From contig NZ_CP071796.1 in assembly GCF_017498525.1 (NCBI RefSeq), positions 3,906,001 to 3,970,000 of the forward strand: DNA of 64,000 bases. The letters are read 5' to 3'. Shown piece by piece: positions 19,883 through 28,315 of the stretch. The first letter of the stretch is position 1. Every line of letters starts with the position of its first letter. Position numbers and translations under genes: made by a program. Under the pieces are notes generated by a model, which was not told where the DNA came from, searched no databases, and was given only the letters and a program-made list of their open reading frames with translations. The DNA is from Ottowia testudinis (GTDB lineage: Bacteria > Pseudomonadota > Gammaproteobacteria > Burkholderiales > Burkholderiaceae_C).

Positions 19883-22282
19883 TCAGTTACGCACCGGCTT
19901 ACCCGTCGCCAGCATCCCCATGATCCGCTCATGCGTCTTGGGGTGCCCTAGCAGCGACGTAAACGCCTGGCGCTCCAACGTCATCAGGTATTCCTCATCG
20001 ACCAGCGTGCCGGCATCGACGTCGCCGCCCGTGAGCACGTGGGCGATCAGGCTGGACACATGAAAGTCGTGCTGGCTGATGAAACCACCGTCGCGCATGT
20101 TGATGAGCTGGCCTTGAATGGTCGCCTTGCCGTCGCGCCCGGCCACGGCAAACTGGCGCTTGAGCGGCGGTCGGTAGCCGGCGGCGTGCATGGCCTTGGC
20201 TTCGTGGATCGCCACGTAGAGCAACTCGTCCTTGTTGGGCACGATCACGTCGCTCCACAGCAGGTAGCCCAGCTTGCGCGAATCGAGCGCGCTCATGCCC
20301 ACCTTGGCCATCGCAGCGGCGGTGAAGCCTTCGGTCAGGAACGGCAGGATGGCTGGGTTCATGCTGGTCTTGGCGTTCTCAGCGGCGCGGCGGGCGATGT
20401 AGGTCAGGCCGCCGGCGCCAGGCACCAGGCCCACGCCCACTTCCACCAGGCCGATGTAGCTTTCCATGATGGCCACGCGGCGCGCGCAGTGCACCGCCAT
20501 TTCGCAGCCTCCCCCCAGCGCCATGCCGCGGATGGCGGCCACCGTGGGCACGTTGGCGTAGCGCAGGCGCAGCATCAAGTCTTGCAGCTCCTTTTCCATC
20601 GAATCGACCAGACCCGCGCCGCCAGCGACGTAGCCGGGCAGCATGGCTTGCAGATCGGCGCCGACGCTGAACGGGTCGTCGCCCGGCCAGATCACCAGGC
20701 CTTTGTAGTCGGCCTCGGCCATGTCAACCGCCTGCATCAGGCCCTCGCCCGCATCGGGGCTGATGGCGCGCATCTTGGTCTTGAGCGTGGCAATCACCAC
20801 CTCATCGTCGAGCGTCCACACGCGGATGGCATCGGTCTCGTGCAGCGTCTTGCCGGCCGATTCGGGGCGTGGGCCGCCTTCGCCCCGCAGCAGTTCGGGG
20901 AACAGCTGGCGCGCGTACACGGGCAACACGCGGCGCGGCTCGAACTGGCCCGTGGTCGGGTTCCACGAACCTTTGTCGGTGTGCACGCCACCAGCTTCAG
21001 CCACCGGCCCTTTGAACACCCAGTCGGGCAGCGGCGCCTTCGACAGCGCTTTGCCAGCGTCGATGTCTTCCTGAATCATCTTGGCCACATCCAGCCAGCC
21101 GGCTTCTTGCCACAGCTCGAACGGCCCCTGCTTCATGGCAAAGCCCCAGCGCATGGCCTGATCGACGTCGCGCGCGGTGTCGGCAATGCTGGCCAGGTGC
21201 ACAGCGGCGTAGTGGAAGCTGTTGCGCAGAATCGCCCACAGGAACTGGCCTTGCGGGCCTTCCGCGTTGCGCAGCAGCTTCAGGCGCTCGCCTGCGGGTT
21301 TGCGCAGCATGCGGCCGTACACCTCGTCGGCTTTTTCGCCGCTGGGCACGTACTCGTCCTTTTCCAAGTCAAAGCGCAGGATGTCGCGGCCCTGCTTTTT
21401 GTAAAAGCCGGCGCCGGTTTTCTGGCCCAGGTTCTTCAGCTCCAGCAGCTTGGCCAGCACGGGCGGTGTGCCAAAGCTGTCGTAGAACGGGTCGGTGTCT
21501 TTGTTCAGGTTGTCCTGCAGCGTTTTGATGACGTGCGCCATCGTGTCCAGCCCCACCACATCGGCGGTGCGGAAGGTGCCGCTGCTGGCGCGCCCCAGGC
21601 GCTTGCCGGTCAGATCGTCGACCACGTCAAACGTCAGACCGAAGTTGGCCACCTCTTTCATCGTTGCCAGCATGCCGGCGATGCCGATGCGGTTGGCGAT
21701 GAAGTTGGGCGTGTCCTTGGCCCGCACCACGCCCTTGCCGAGCGTGGTGGTGACAAAGGTTTCGAGCTGATCGAGCACTTCGGGTCTGGTCGCCGGCGTG
21801 GCAATCAGCTCCACCAGGTACATGTAGCGCGGCGGGTTGAAAAAGTGGATGCCGCAAAAGCGCGGGCGCAGCGCTTCGGGCAGCGCCTCGCTCAATTTGG
21901 TGATCGACAGGCCCGAGGTGTTGCTGGCCAGGATGGCGTTTTTGCCGACATGCGACGCGATCTTGTGGTACAGGTCGCTCTTCCAGTCCATGCGCTCGGC
22001 AATGGCCTCGATGATCAGGTCGCAACCTTTGAGCTTTTTCAGATCGTCGTCGTAGTTGGCAACTTCGATCAGCGCCGCATCCTCGGCCACGCCCAGCGGC
22101 GCCGGCTTGAGCTTTTTCAGGTTCTCGATGGCTTTGAGCGCAATGCCGTTTTTCGGCCCCTCTTTAGCCGCCAGGTCAAACAAAATGACCGGCACCTTGC
22201 AGTTGACGAGATGGGCCGCGATCTGCGCGCCCATCACGCCCGCGCCGAGTACAGCGACTTTTTTCACGTTGAATCGGGACAT
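19883..22282 (-). CDS. 3-hydroxyacyl-CoA dehydrogenase/enoyl-CoA hydratase fusion
   Basis: This two-domain enzyme of fatty-acid beta-oxidation has 799 residues. The NAD-binding dehydrogenase is N-terminal: VAVLGAGVMGAQIAAHLV at residue 8, CGIHFFNPPRYMYLVELI, and FIANRIGIAGM. The crotonase domain is C-terminal: FSVGADLQAMLPGYVAGG, AIRGMALGGGCEMAVHCARR and GLVEVGVGLVPGAGG. The order is the reverse of E. coli FadB, where hydratase comes first, and matches the FadN-like layout. It lies between the DUF2147 gene (13 bases) and fadA (23 bases). Confidence 0.95.
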   Translation of the reverse strand: MSRFNVKKVAVLGAGVMGAQIAAHLVNCKVPVILFDLAAKEGPKNGIALKAIENLKKLKPAPLGVAEDAALIEVANYDDDLKKLKGCDLIIEAIAERMDWKSDLYHKIASHVGKNAILASNTSGLSITKLSEALPEALRPRFCGIHFFNPPRYMYLVELIATPATRPEVLDQLETFVTTTLGKGVVRAKDTPNFIANRIGIAGMLATMKEVANFGLTFDVVDDLTGKRLGRASSGTFRTADVVGLDTMAHVIKTLQDNLNKDTDPFYDSFGTPPVLAKLLELKNLGQKTGAGFYKKQGRDILRFDLEKDEYVPSGEKADEVYGRMLRKPAGERLKLLRNAEGPQGQFLWAILRNSFHYAAVHLASIADTARDVDQAMRWGFAMKQGPFELWQEAGWLDVAKMIQEDIDAGKALSKAPLPDWVFKGPVAEAGGVHTDKGSWNPTTGQFEPRRVLPVYARQLFPELLRGEGGPRPESAGKTLHETDAIRVWTLDDEVVIATLKTKMRAISPDAGEGLMQAVDMAEADYKGLVIWPGDDPFSVGADLQAMLPGYVAGGAGLVDSMEKELQDLMLRLRYANVPTVAAIRGMALGGGCEMAVHCARRVAIMESYIGLVEVGVGLVPGAGGLTYIARRAAENAKTSMNPAILPFLTEGFTAAAMAKVGMSALDSRKLGYLLWSDVIVPNKDELLYVAIHEAKAMHAAGYRPPLKRQFAVAGRDGKATIQGQLINMRDGGFISQHDFHVSSLIAHVLTGGDVDAGTLVDEEYLMTLERQAFTSLLGHPKTHERIMGMLATGKPVRN

Positions 22283-22294
22283 GCTTGTGTTCCT

Positions 22295-22765
22295 TTACTG
22301 GACACGATTCCAGGTCTGCGTGCGCCCGAACGGCCCGATCGAGCCGCGCACTTCGAGTTTCTTGCCGCCTTCGATGGGCGTCAGGCGCAGTGCGTAATCG
22401 CTGCCTTTTTCGGGGTCGAGAATGCGGCCGCCTTCCCACACGTCGCGCCCTTCAGCCTTCTTGGCGCCACGGATGATTTGCATGCCGTTGATGGGCTGGT
22501 CCTTGCGGTCGTCGGTGCATTTGTCGCACACGGCATTGGGCTTGGCGTCTTTCTTCAGAATTTTCTCGATGCGGCCGCTGACCACTCCGGCGCTCTCGCT
22601 CACCACGATTTGCGCCTTGGCTTCGCCGGTCTGGTCGTCCACGCTGCGCCATGTGCCCACAGGGGTCATCTGCGCCAGGGCTGGCGTGCCGTTCACTATG
22701 AAAAAGATAGCTGCCAGCGCTTTACCCGAAAGCGCCAGGGGTCTTTTTGACTTGAAGTCACTCAT
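22295..22765 (-). CDS. Exported DUF2147 protein with repeat-derived signal peptide
   Basis: The 156-residue secreted protein has the DUF2147 domain (TPVGTWRSVDDQTGEAKAQI, VVSGRIEKILKKDAKPNAVC, WEGGRILDPEKGSDYALRL). Cys residues at CDKC may form a disulfide. Its function is unknown; in relatives it is often near fatty-acid genes. The N-terminus is a signal peptide whose hydrophobic core (LALSGKALAAIFFIVNG) is encoded by a dispersed palindromic repeat. The ATG overlaps the acyl-CoA dehydrogenase stop (ATGA). Confidence 0.88.
   Translation of the reverse strand: MSDFKSKRPLALSGKALAAIFFIVNGTPALAQMTPVGTWRSVDDQTGEAKAQIVVSESAGVVSGRIEKILKKDAKPNAVCDKCTDDRKDQPINGMQIIRGAKKAEGRDVWEGGRILDPEKGSDYALRLTPIEGGKKLEVRGSIGPFGRTQTWNRVQ
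22695..22740. repeat. Dispersed palindromic repeat, copy 6, inside the DUF2147 gene
   Basis: On the minus strand it reads CTGGCGCTTTCGGGTAAAGC then GCTGGCAGCTAT, with a CTTTTTCATAGTG end. It encodes the hydrophobic core of the signal peptide. Confidence 0.65.
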
Positions 22766-24558
22766 GCCAGCGCCTCGTCGGTTTCCAGCAGGTTGGCCAC
22801 GCCCGAGCGTGCGGTGCGCATCAGGCTGGCGGTTTCGGGGAACAGACGCGCGAAGTAAAAGCGCGCGGTTTGCAGCTTGGCGGTGTAGAACGGATTGGTG
22901 CTGCCCTCGGCCTGCTTTTTAAGCGCCACGCTGGCCATGCGCGCGAAGAAGTAGCCGAACACCAGGTGGCCCGCCACGCGCAGGTAATCCACGCTGGCGC
23001 CGCCCACTTCGTCGGCGTTGACAAAACCCTTGAAGCCGATTTCGGTGGTGAATTTGGTCATCTGGTCGGCCAGATACGCCAGCGGGTTGATGAACTCGCT
23101 CATCTTCTCGTTCACGCCTTCCTCGGCGATCAGCGCCTCGATCTGCTTGCCGAACTTCTTCAGTGTCGCGCCCTGGTTGCCCAGAATCTTGCGGCCCAGC
23201 AGGTCGAGCGACTGCACGGTGTTGGTGCCTTCGTAGATCATGTTGATGCGCGCGTCACGCACGAACTGCTCCATGCCCGTCTCGTGGATGTAGCCGTGGC
23301 CGCCGAACACCTGCATGGCGTGGTTGGTGGCGGCAAAGCCGTTGTCGGTGAGAAAAGCCTTGATGATGGGCGTGAGCAAGCCCACCACCTCTTCGCTGTC
23401 CTTGCGCACCTTCTCGTCGGGGTGGTAGAGCGCCTTGTCGAGCAGCATCGCGGTGTAGATCGACATGGCGCGTCCGCCTTCGGCGTAGGCCTTGGCCGTG
23501 AGCAGCATCTTGCGCACGTCGGGGTGCACGATGATGGGGTCGGCCTCCTTGTCCTTGGCCTTGGTGCCCGAGAGGCTGCGCATCTGCAGGCGCTCCTTGG
23601 CGTAGGCCAGCGCGTTCTGATACGCCACCTCGGTCAGACCGAGCGACTGGTTGCCCACGCCCAGGCGGGCGGCGTTCATCATGACGAACATCGCCGGCAG
23701 GCCTTTGTTCGGTTCGCCCACCAGCGTGCCGACGGCGCCATCCAGGCTGAGTTGAGCGGTGGCGTTGCCGTGGATGCCCATCTTGTGCTCCAGCCCGGTG
23801 CAGAAGATGGGGTTGCGCGCGCCCAGGCTGCAGTCGTCATTCACATGGAACTTGGGCACCAAAAACAGGCTGATGCCCTTGCTGCCCTTGGGCGCGTCCG
23901 GCAGGCGCGCCAGCACCAGGTGCAGGATGTTGGGCGCCATGTCGTGCTCGCCGGCGCTGATGAAGATCTTGTTGCCGGTGATCTTGTAGGTGCCGTCGGC
24001 CTGCGGCTCGGCCTTGGTACGCAGCAGCCCCAAGTCGGTGCCGCAGTGCGGCTCGGTCAGGCACATGGTGCCCGTCCATTCGCCGCTGGTGAGTTTGGGC
24101 AGGTATTTCTTCTTCTGCTCGTCGGTGCCGTGCGCGTGCAACGCCTCATACGCGCCGTGCGACAGGCCCGGGTACATCGTCCAGGCCTGGTTGGCGCCGT
24201 TCAGCATCTCGTACACACACTGGTTCACCACGAAGGGCAGGCCCTGGCCGCCGTATTCGGGATCGCATGAGAGCGCGGCCCAGCCGCCTTCGACGTACTT
24301 GGCGTAGGCGTCCTTGAAGCCAGCGGGCGCCTTGACTTCGTGCGTGGTTTTGTCCAGCACGCAGCCTTCGCTGTCGCCACTCAGGTTGATCGGCTGGATG
24401 ACTTCGCTGGCGAATTTGCCGCCCTCTTCCAGCACGGCGTTCAGCGTGTCGGCGTCTATGTCGGCGTGGCGCGGAATGCTGGTCAGTTCGTCGACGACGT
24501 TCAGCACTTCGTGCATGACGAACTGCATGTCGCGCAGAGGCGGGGTGTAGGTGGGCAT
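22762..24558 (-). CDS. Acyl-CoA dehydrogenase (FadE5-like, extended C-terminus)
   Basis: This flavoprotein introduces the 2,3 double bond into acyl-CoA. At 598 residues it is of the long type with a C-terminal extension. Segments include GPTG-free N-terminal helix MPTYTPPLRDMQFVMHEVLN, LTEPHCGTDLGLLRTKAEPQ for FAD contact, and GGHGYIHETGMEQFVRDARI with the following YEGTNTVQSLDLLGRKIL, in which the catalytic Glu (YEGT) is found. It is the first structural gene after the TetR regulator (39 bases). Confidence 0.95.
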   Translation of the reverse strand: MPTYTPPLRDMQFVMHEVLNVVDELTSIPRHADIDADTLNAVLEEGGKFASEVIQPINLSGDSEGCVLDKTTHEVKAPAGFKDAYAKYVEGGWAALSCDPEYGGQGLPFVVNQCVYEMLNGANQAWTMYPGLSHGAYEALHAHGTDEQKKKYLPKLTSGEWTGTMCLTEPHCGTDLGLLRTKAEPQADGTYKITGNKIFISAGEHDMAPNILHLVLARLPDAPKGSKGISLFLVPKFHVNDDCSLGARNPIFCTGLEHKMGIHGNATAQLSLDGAVGTLVGEPNKGLPAMFVMMNAARLGVGNQSLGLTEVAYQNALAYAKERLQMRSLSGTKAKDKEADPIIVHPDVRKMLLTAKAYAEGGRAMSIYTAMLLDKALYHPDEKVRKDSEEVVGLLTPIIKAFLTDNGFAATNHAMQVFGGHGYIHETGMEQFVRDARINMIYEGTNTVQSLDLLGRKILGNQGATLKKFGKQIEALIAEEGVNEKMSEFINPLAYLADQMTKFTTEIGFKGFVNADEVGGASVDYLRVAGHLVFGYFFARMASVALKKQAEGSTNPFYTAKLQTARFYFARLFPETASLMRTARSGVANLLETDEALA

Positions 24559-24597
24559 GGGCGAAGGCTCCTGTTTTGGAAAGGAAAGACAGCGGCT

Positions 24598-25299
24598 TCA
24601 GCGAGAACGCTGACCGCGAGGAGAAACCGGGGCCGGTGCGGCAGCAGGGGTGCTGCCGTAGCGCGCCAGGATGTTTTCAAAGCCGCACCGCGCGCGGTCC
24701 ACGGCACCAGGCAGGTGCAGAAAGCGCGCCTCGTAGTGCAACGCGAGGATCAGGGCGTGAATCTCGAAGGTGACCTGTTGCGCGTCGACTTCGGCCTGCA
24801 GATGGCCTTCGGCGCTGGCCTGGGCCACGGCGCGCGCCATGGCTTCCATCCAGGCGCTGACGGCTTCGGCCAGCGCGTCGCGCACCGCGCCGGGCCGGTC
24901 GTCGAATTCGACGGCACCGCTGATGAAGATGCAGCCTGAGTCCAGCTCGGCGCCGGTGTAGCGCATCCAGTGGTCGAACAACGCGCGCACCCGCGGCAGC
25001 CCGCGCGGCTGCAACAGAGCCGGCTCGAACACCTCTTGCTCGAAGCGCGCGTAATACTCACGCACCACCGAAATCTGCAACTCATCGCGCGAGCCGAAGT
25101 GCGCGAACACGCCCGACTTGCTCATGCCCATGGCCTCGGCCACCGCGCCGATGGACAGTCCCTCCAAACCCAGTTGCGCCGCCATGCGCAAGGCAGCGTC
25201 CACGATGGCCGCCTTGGTCTGCTGCCCCTTGGGCAGCGCACGGGCCACGGGCCGCGTTGGGGCGGCCAGCTCAGCAACGGTGGTGGGAGCTCGAGGCAT
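24598..25299 (-). CDS. TetR/AcrR-family regulator of the beta-oxidation operon
   Basis: The 233-residue repressor has an N-terminal helix-turn-helix: TKAAIVDAALRMAAQLGLEG, then SIGAVAEAMGMSKSGVFAHF with the recognition helix, and GSRDELQISVVREYYARFEQ. The C-terminal ligand domain is helical. The ATG at 25299 is preferred over a TTG three codons upstream. A palindrome AGAACGATCGTTCT lies 13 bases before the start, so self-repression is likely. It heads a run with acyl-CoA dehydrogenase, DUF2147, HAD/ECH and thiolase genes. Acyl-CoA as ligand is inferred from the context. Confidence 0.9.
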   Translation of the reverse strand: MPRAPTTVAELAAPTRPVARALPKGQQTKAAIVDAALRMAAQLGLEGLSIGAVAEAMGMSKSGVFAHFGSRDELQISVVREYYARFEQEVFEPALLQPRGLPRVRALFDHWMRYTGAELDSGCIFISGAVEFDDRPGAVRDALAEAVSAWMEAMARAVAQASAEGHLQAEVDAQQVTFEIHALILALHYEARFLHLPGAVDRARCGFENILARYGSTPAAAPAPVSPRGQRSR

Positions 25300-25311
25300 G
25301 GCAGTCAAAAA

Positions 25312-25325
25312 AGAACGATCGTTCT
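25312..25325. promoter_or_regulatory. Palindromic operator upstream of the TetR gene
   Basis: AGAACGATCGTTCT is a perfect 14-base palindrome. It shares the 12-base core with the site at 16553-16568 and lies at the same distance from the start codon. Confidence 0.6.
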
Positions 25326-25506
25326 ATTTTGAACGAGGCGACCGATGGCGCCAAGGGTTCAGGGCACCGTTTTACTGCGGGTTTACCCTGAAATACCACA
25401 TGCGGGGCGCTGAGGCACCGTGACCAAAGTCCTGGCATCGCCAGAGCGCAATCATCACTTCGTTCCATGAGGATGACAGAGGCGCTCTGAATTGCTGGCG
25501 TGCATG

Positions 25507-26388
25507 TCACGTCTTTCGTGGCGGCGCGGCGTACGCGACCACGCGTTGGCACTGCTGCCCGAGCCTGTCGATGCCTAGCGTCATGACGTCGCCACGCCGC
25601 AGAAAGCGCGGCGCCGGCCGCCCCGCCGCATCGCGTTGGCCCATGCCCACACCCGGTGGCGTGCCGGTGGTCAGAACGTCGCCCGGCTGCAGGGTGATGA
25701 AGCGGCTGACATAGCTCACCAGCTTGGCAACGCCGAAGATCATGGTGCGCGTGTGACCGGTCTGCATGCGTTGCCCGTTCAGGTCGAGCCACAAGCCCAA
25801 GCGCTGCGGGTGGGGGACTTCGTCGCGGGTGACCAGCCAGGGGCCGATTGGGCCAAAGGTGTCGCAGCCCTTGCCCTTGTCCCAGGTGCCGCCGAGCTCG
25901 ATCTGGAAGGCGCGCTCGCTGACGTCGTTGACGACGCAATAGCCAGCCACGTGCGCCAGGGCATCTTTGTGCGCCACATGGTGCGCGGTGGCGCCGATGA
26001 CAACGCCCAGTTCAACCTCCCAGTCGGTTTTTTTCGAGCCCTTGGGCAGCATCACGTCATCGTCCGGCCCCTGGATGGATGAGATGGCCTTGGTGAAGAT
26101 GACCGGCTCTTTCGGGATGGGCATGCCCGCTTCGGCGGCGTGGTCGGCGTAGTTCAGGCCGATGGCGATGAACTTGCCGATGCCCGCCACCGGACAGCCC
26201 AGGCGCGGACGGCCGCGCACCAGCGGCAGCGTCTCCGGCTTCAGGCGGCGCAAGCGGGCCAGCGCGGCGTCCCCCAACTGCGCCACGCCGATATCGGGCA
26301 CCACAGCGGACAGATCGCGCAACCGGCCGGCATCGTCCAGCAAAGCCGGTTTCTCCTTGCCCGGCGGCCCGTGGCGAAGCAGTTTCAT
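25507..26388 (-). CDS. Fumarylacetoacetate hydrolase-family protein
   Basis: The FAH superfamily includes hydrolases, isomerases and decarboxylases of small keto acids. The 293 residues show GKFIAIGLNYADHAAEAGMP, EPVIFTKAISSIQGPDDDVM, the metal-binding Glu pair in DWEVELGVVIG, VNDVSERAFQIE and LTTGTPPGVGMGQ. The ATG at 26388 follows GGGAGC. The exact substrate is not shown; annotation as ureidoglycolate lyase or 2-hydroxyhepta-2,4-diene-1,7-dioate isomerase would be guesswork. It is separate from the TetR-led operon downstream, with about 180 bases between. Confidence 0.88.
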   Translation of the reverse strand: MKLLRHGPPGKEKPALLDDAGRLRDLSAVVPDIGVAQLGDAALARLRRLKPETLPLVRGRPRLGCPVAGIGKFIAIGLNYADHAAEAGMPIPKEPVIFTKAISSIQGPDDDVMLPKGSKKTDWEVELGVVIGATAHHVAHKDALAHVAGYCVVNDVSERAFQIELGGTWDKGKGCDTFGPIGPWLVTRDEVPHPQRLGLWLDLNGQRMQTGHTRTMIFGVAKLVSYVSRFITLQPGDVLTTGTPPGVGMGQRDAAGRPAPRFLRRGDVMTLGIDRLGQQCQRVVAYAAPPRKT

Positions 26389-26419
26389 GGGCAAGCTCCC
26401 GCAGCTTGATCTTCAAGCA

Positions 26420-26472
26420 AAAGCGTCTTTTGCGCCCGCCCATCAAGCGCGAGCAGCTCCTCACTTTATAGC
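26420..26472. repeat. Dispersed palindromic repeat, copy 7
   Basis: The copy has AAAAGCGTCTTTTGCGCCCG and CATCAAGCGCGAGCAGCTCC, then an ACTTTATAGC arm. It overlaps the last three codons of slmA. Confidence 0.55.
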
Positions 26473-27119
26473 ATATAGGCCATGCAGGCGTCCAGCTGCT
26501 CGGTCGGCGCGCGCCGAAAACCCGAGCGCGCAAAGCGCTGCAGCCGGCCGGCCACAAAGGCTGTCAGCACCGACGCGCGGACCTGCGCGTCGGTATCGGG
26601 TGTCAACCTCACCGGCTCGACGGGATTGCCCTGGCTGCCATCGCGCAGGCACTGTCGCAAGGCGGCGTCGAGCTTGTCAAAAAACTGGTTCATGCGCTGC
26701 TGCAGGCGCTCGTGCTCGAACACCAACGCGTCGCCGACCATCACGCGCGCCATGCCGGGGTTCTTCTCGCCAAACTGCAACACCATGGCCACGATGCGCG
26801 CAGCGCGCGTGCGGCCCGCCGACTCGCGCTCATTGATCTGGCCAATGAGGCCGAACACACTGGATTCGATGAAGTCGATCAATGCCTCGAACATCTGCGC
26901 CTTGCTGGCGAAGTGGCGATACAGCGCCGCCTCGCTCACCGCCAGCCGAGCGGCCAATGCGGCGGTGGTCACGCGCTCGGCGCCCGGCTGCTGCAGCATC
27001 TCCGCCAGCACCTGCAGTATCTGCACGCGGCGCTCCCCCGGCTTGGGGCGCTTGCGCGCGGCCGCAGCCGGTGTCTGATCCGGGGCTGAACCGGCGGAAG
27101 CATCGGAGGCTGGTGACAT
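26466..27119 (-). CDS. slmA: Nucleoid occlusion factor SlmA, TetR family
   Basis: SlmA binds specific DNA sites across the chromosome and blocks FtsZ ring assembly over the nucleoid. The 217 residues start with a low-complexity region, then RRVQILQVLAEMLQQPGAER, AALAARLAVSEAALYRHFAS for the helix-turn-helix, and the SlmA-like MFEALIDFIESSVFGLIGQI. The argB neighbour also fits. An upstream ATG adds seven codons. The stop is provided within a dispersed repeat. Confidence 0.85.
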   Translation of the reverse strand: MSPASDASAGSAPDQTPAAAARKRPKPGERRVQILQVLAEMLQQPGAERVTTAALAARLAVSEAALYRHFASKAQMFEALIDFIESSVFGLIGQINERESAGRTRAARIVAMVLQFGEKNPGMARVMVGDALVFEHERLQQRMNQFFDKLDAALRQCLRDGSQGNPVEPVRLTPDTDAQVRASVLTAFVAGRLQRFARSGFRRAPTEQLDACMAYML

Positions 27120-27373
27120 GGTGAATACAAATGTTTCCAAATGATTCTCTCACAAGCGCCAGCCACCGCAAGCCCCCGAGTGCGCCATGTCACGCCCGCG
27201 TGGCGTCAGCGCCAAGTGAGCACTTGCGCTGGCCAAGCCTTGCCGCTCCAGTGTCAAGTGGCAGAGCAGTCCGCGCAGGTAGCCGCCGAGCAAGGGCGGT
27301 CCGCTCGCCAGCGCTCCGCCTTCCAGAACAGAAAAGAGGCAAGCGGCGCCAGCCGCTCAGGGAAACAACGCTT

Positions 27374-28267
27374 TCAGTGCGAGCGAATCATGGTGCCGAA
27401 TGGCACGTCGCCCAGCACCTCCAGCAGCAGCGCGTGCGGCACTCGGCCGTCGATGATGTGCACCGCGTTGACGCCACTCTTGGCGGCATCCAGCGCACCG
27501 GCTATTTTGGGCAGCATGCCACCGGAGATGGTGCCGTCTTGCACCAGCTCGTCGATGCGACGCGGCGTCAGCTCGGGCAGCAGCGCGCCGGCCTTGTCAA
27601 GCACGCCGGGAATGTTTGTCAGCATCAACAGTTTCTCGGCTTGCAGAACGGTCGCCAGCTTGGCCGCCACGACGTCGGCATTGATGTTGTAGCTCTCGTT
27701 GTGGTGCCCAAAGCCGATGGGGCTGACCACCGGGATGAACTGGTCGTCCTGCAGCGCCTTGACGACGCTGGGGTCTATCTGGTCGATGTCGCCGACCTGG
27801 CCGACGTCATGCTCGACGCTCGGATCCTTGTTGTCGACCATCTTCAGCTTGCGCGCGCGGATCATGCCGCCGTCGCGCCCGGTCAGCCCCACCGCCTTGC
27901 CGCCAGCCTGGTTGATGAGGCCAACGATGTCCTGCTGGACTTCGCCACCCAGCACCCACTCGACCACTTCCATGGTCTCGGCATCGGTGACCCGCATGCC
28001 CTGGATGAACTTGCCTTCCTTGCCCAGGCGCTTCAAGGCCGTTTCGATCTGCGGGCCGCCGCCGTGCACCACCACCGGGTTGATGCCCACCAGCTTGAGC
28101 AGCACCACGTCGTCGGCAAAGGCGGCCTGCAGCGCCGGGTCGGTCATGGCGTTGCCGCCATATTTGATGACCATGGTCTTGCCGTGGAACTGACGGATAT
28201 AGGGCAGCGCCTGGGCCAGGATATCGGCCTTGTCACGCGGCGAAATGGGATGATTATCTGTCGTCAT
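27374..28267 (-). CDS. argB: Acetylglutamate kinase
   Basis: The enzyme phosphorylates N-acetylglutamate in arginine synthesis. The 297 residues include the nucleotide site [90 protein letters not shown] and [19 protein letters not shown]. The ATG at 28267 ([15 protein letters not shown]) is preferred to a start 13 codons earlier. The 254 bases down to slmA show no gene. Confidence 0.98.
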   Translation of the reverse strand: MTTDNHPISPRDKADILAQALPYIRQFHGKTMVIKYGGNAMTDPALQAAFADDVVLLKLVGINPVVVHGGGPQIETALKRLGKEGKFIQGMRVTDAETMEVVEWVLGGEVQQDIVGLINQAGGKAVGLTGRDGGMIRARKLKMVDNKDPSVEHDVGQVGDIDQIDPSVVKALQDDQFIPVVSPIGFGHHNESYNINADVVAAKLATVLQAEKLLMLTNIPGVLDKAGALLPELTPRRIDELVQDGTISGGMLPKIAGALDAAKSGVNAVHIIDGRVPHALLLEVLGDVPFGTMIRSH

Positions 28268-28315
28268 GGAGATTCGGTCAGAAAGGGTTGCGAGGGACAG
28301 CGGCATGATAAGGAG

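Noticed and set aside
20039-22750. 903-codon plus-strand ORF antisense to the HAD/ECH fusion and DUF2147 genes
   Set aside because: Same cause: an open antisense frame from codon bias, with no domain or start signal, spanning two real genes.
27120-27373. A gene in the argB-slmA gap
   Set aside because: No frame has a plausible start, ribosome-binding site or protein pattern.
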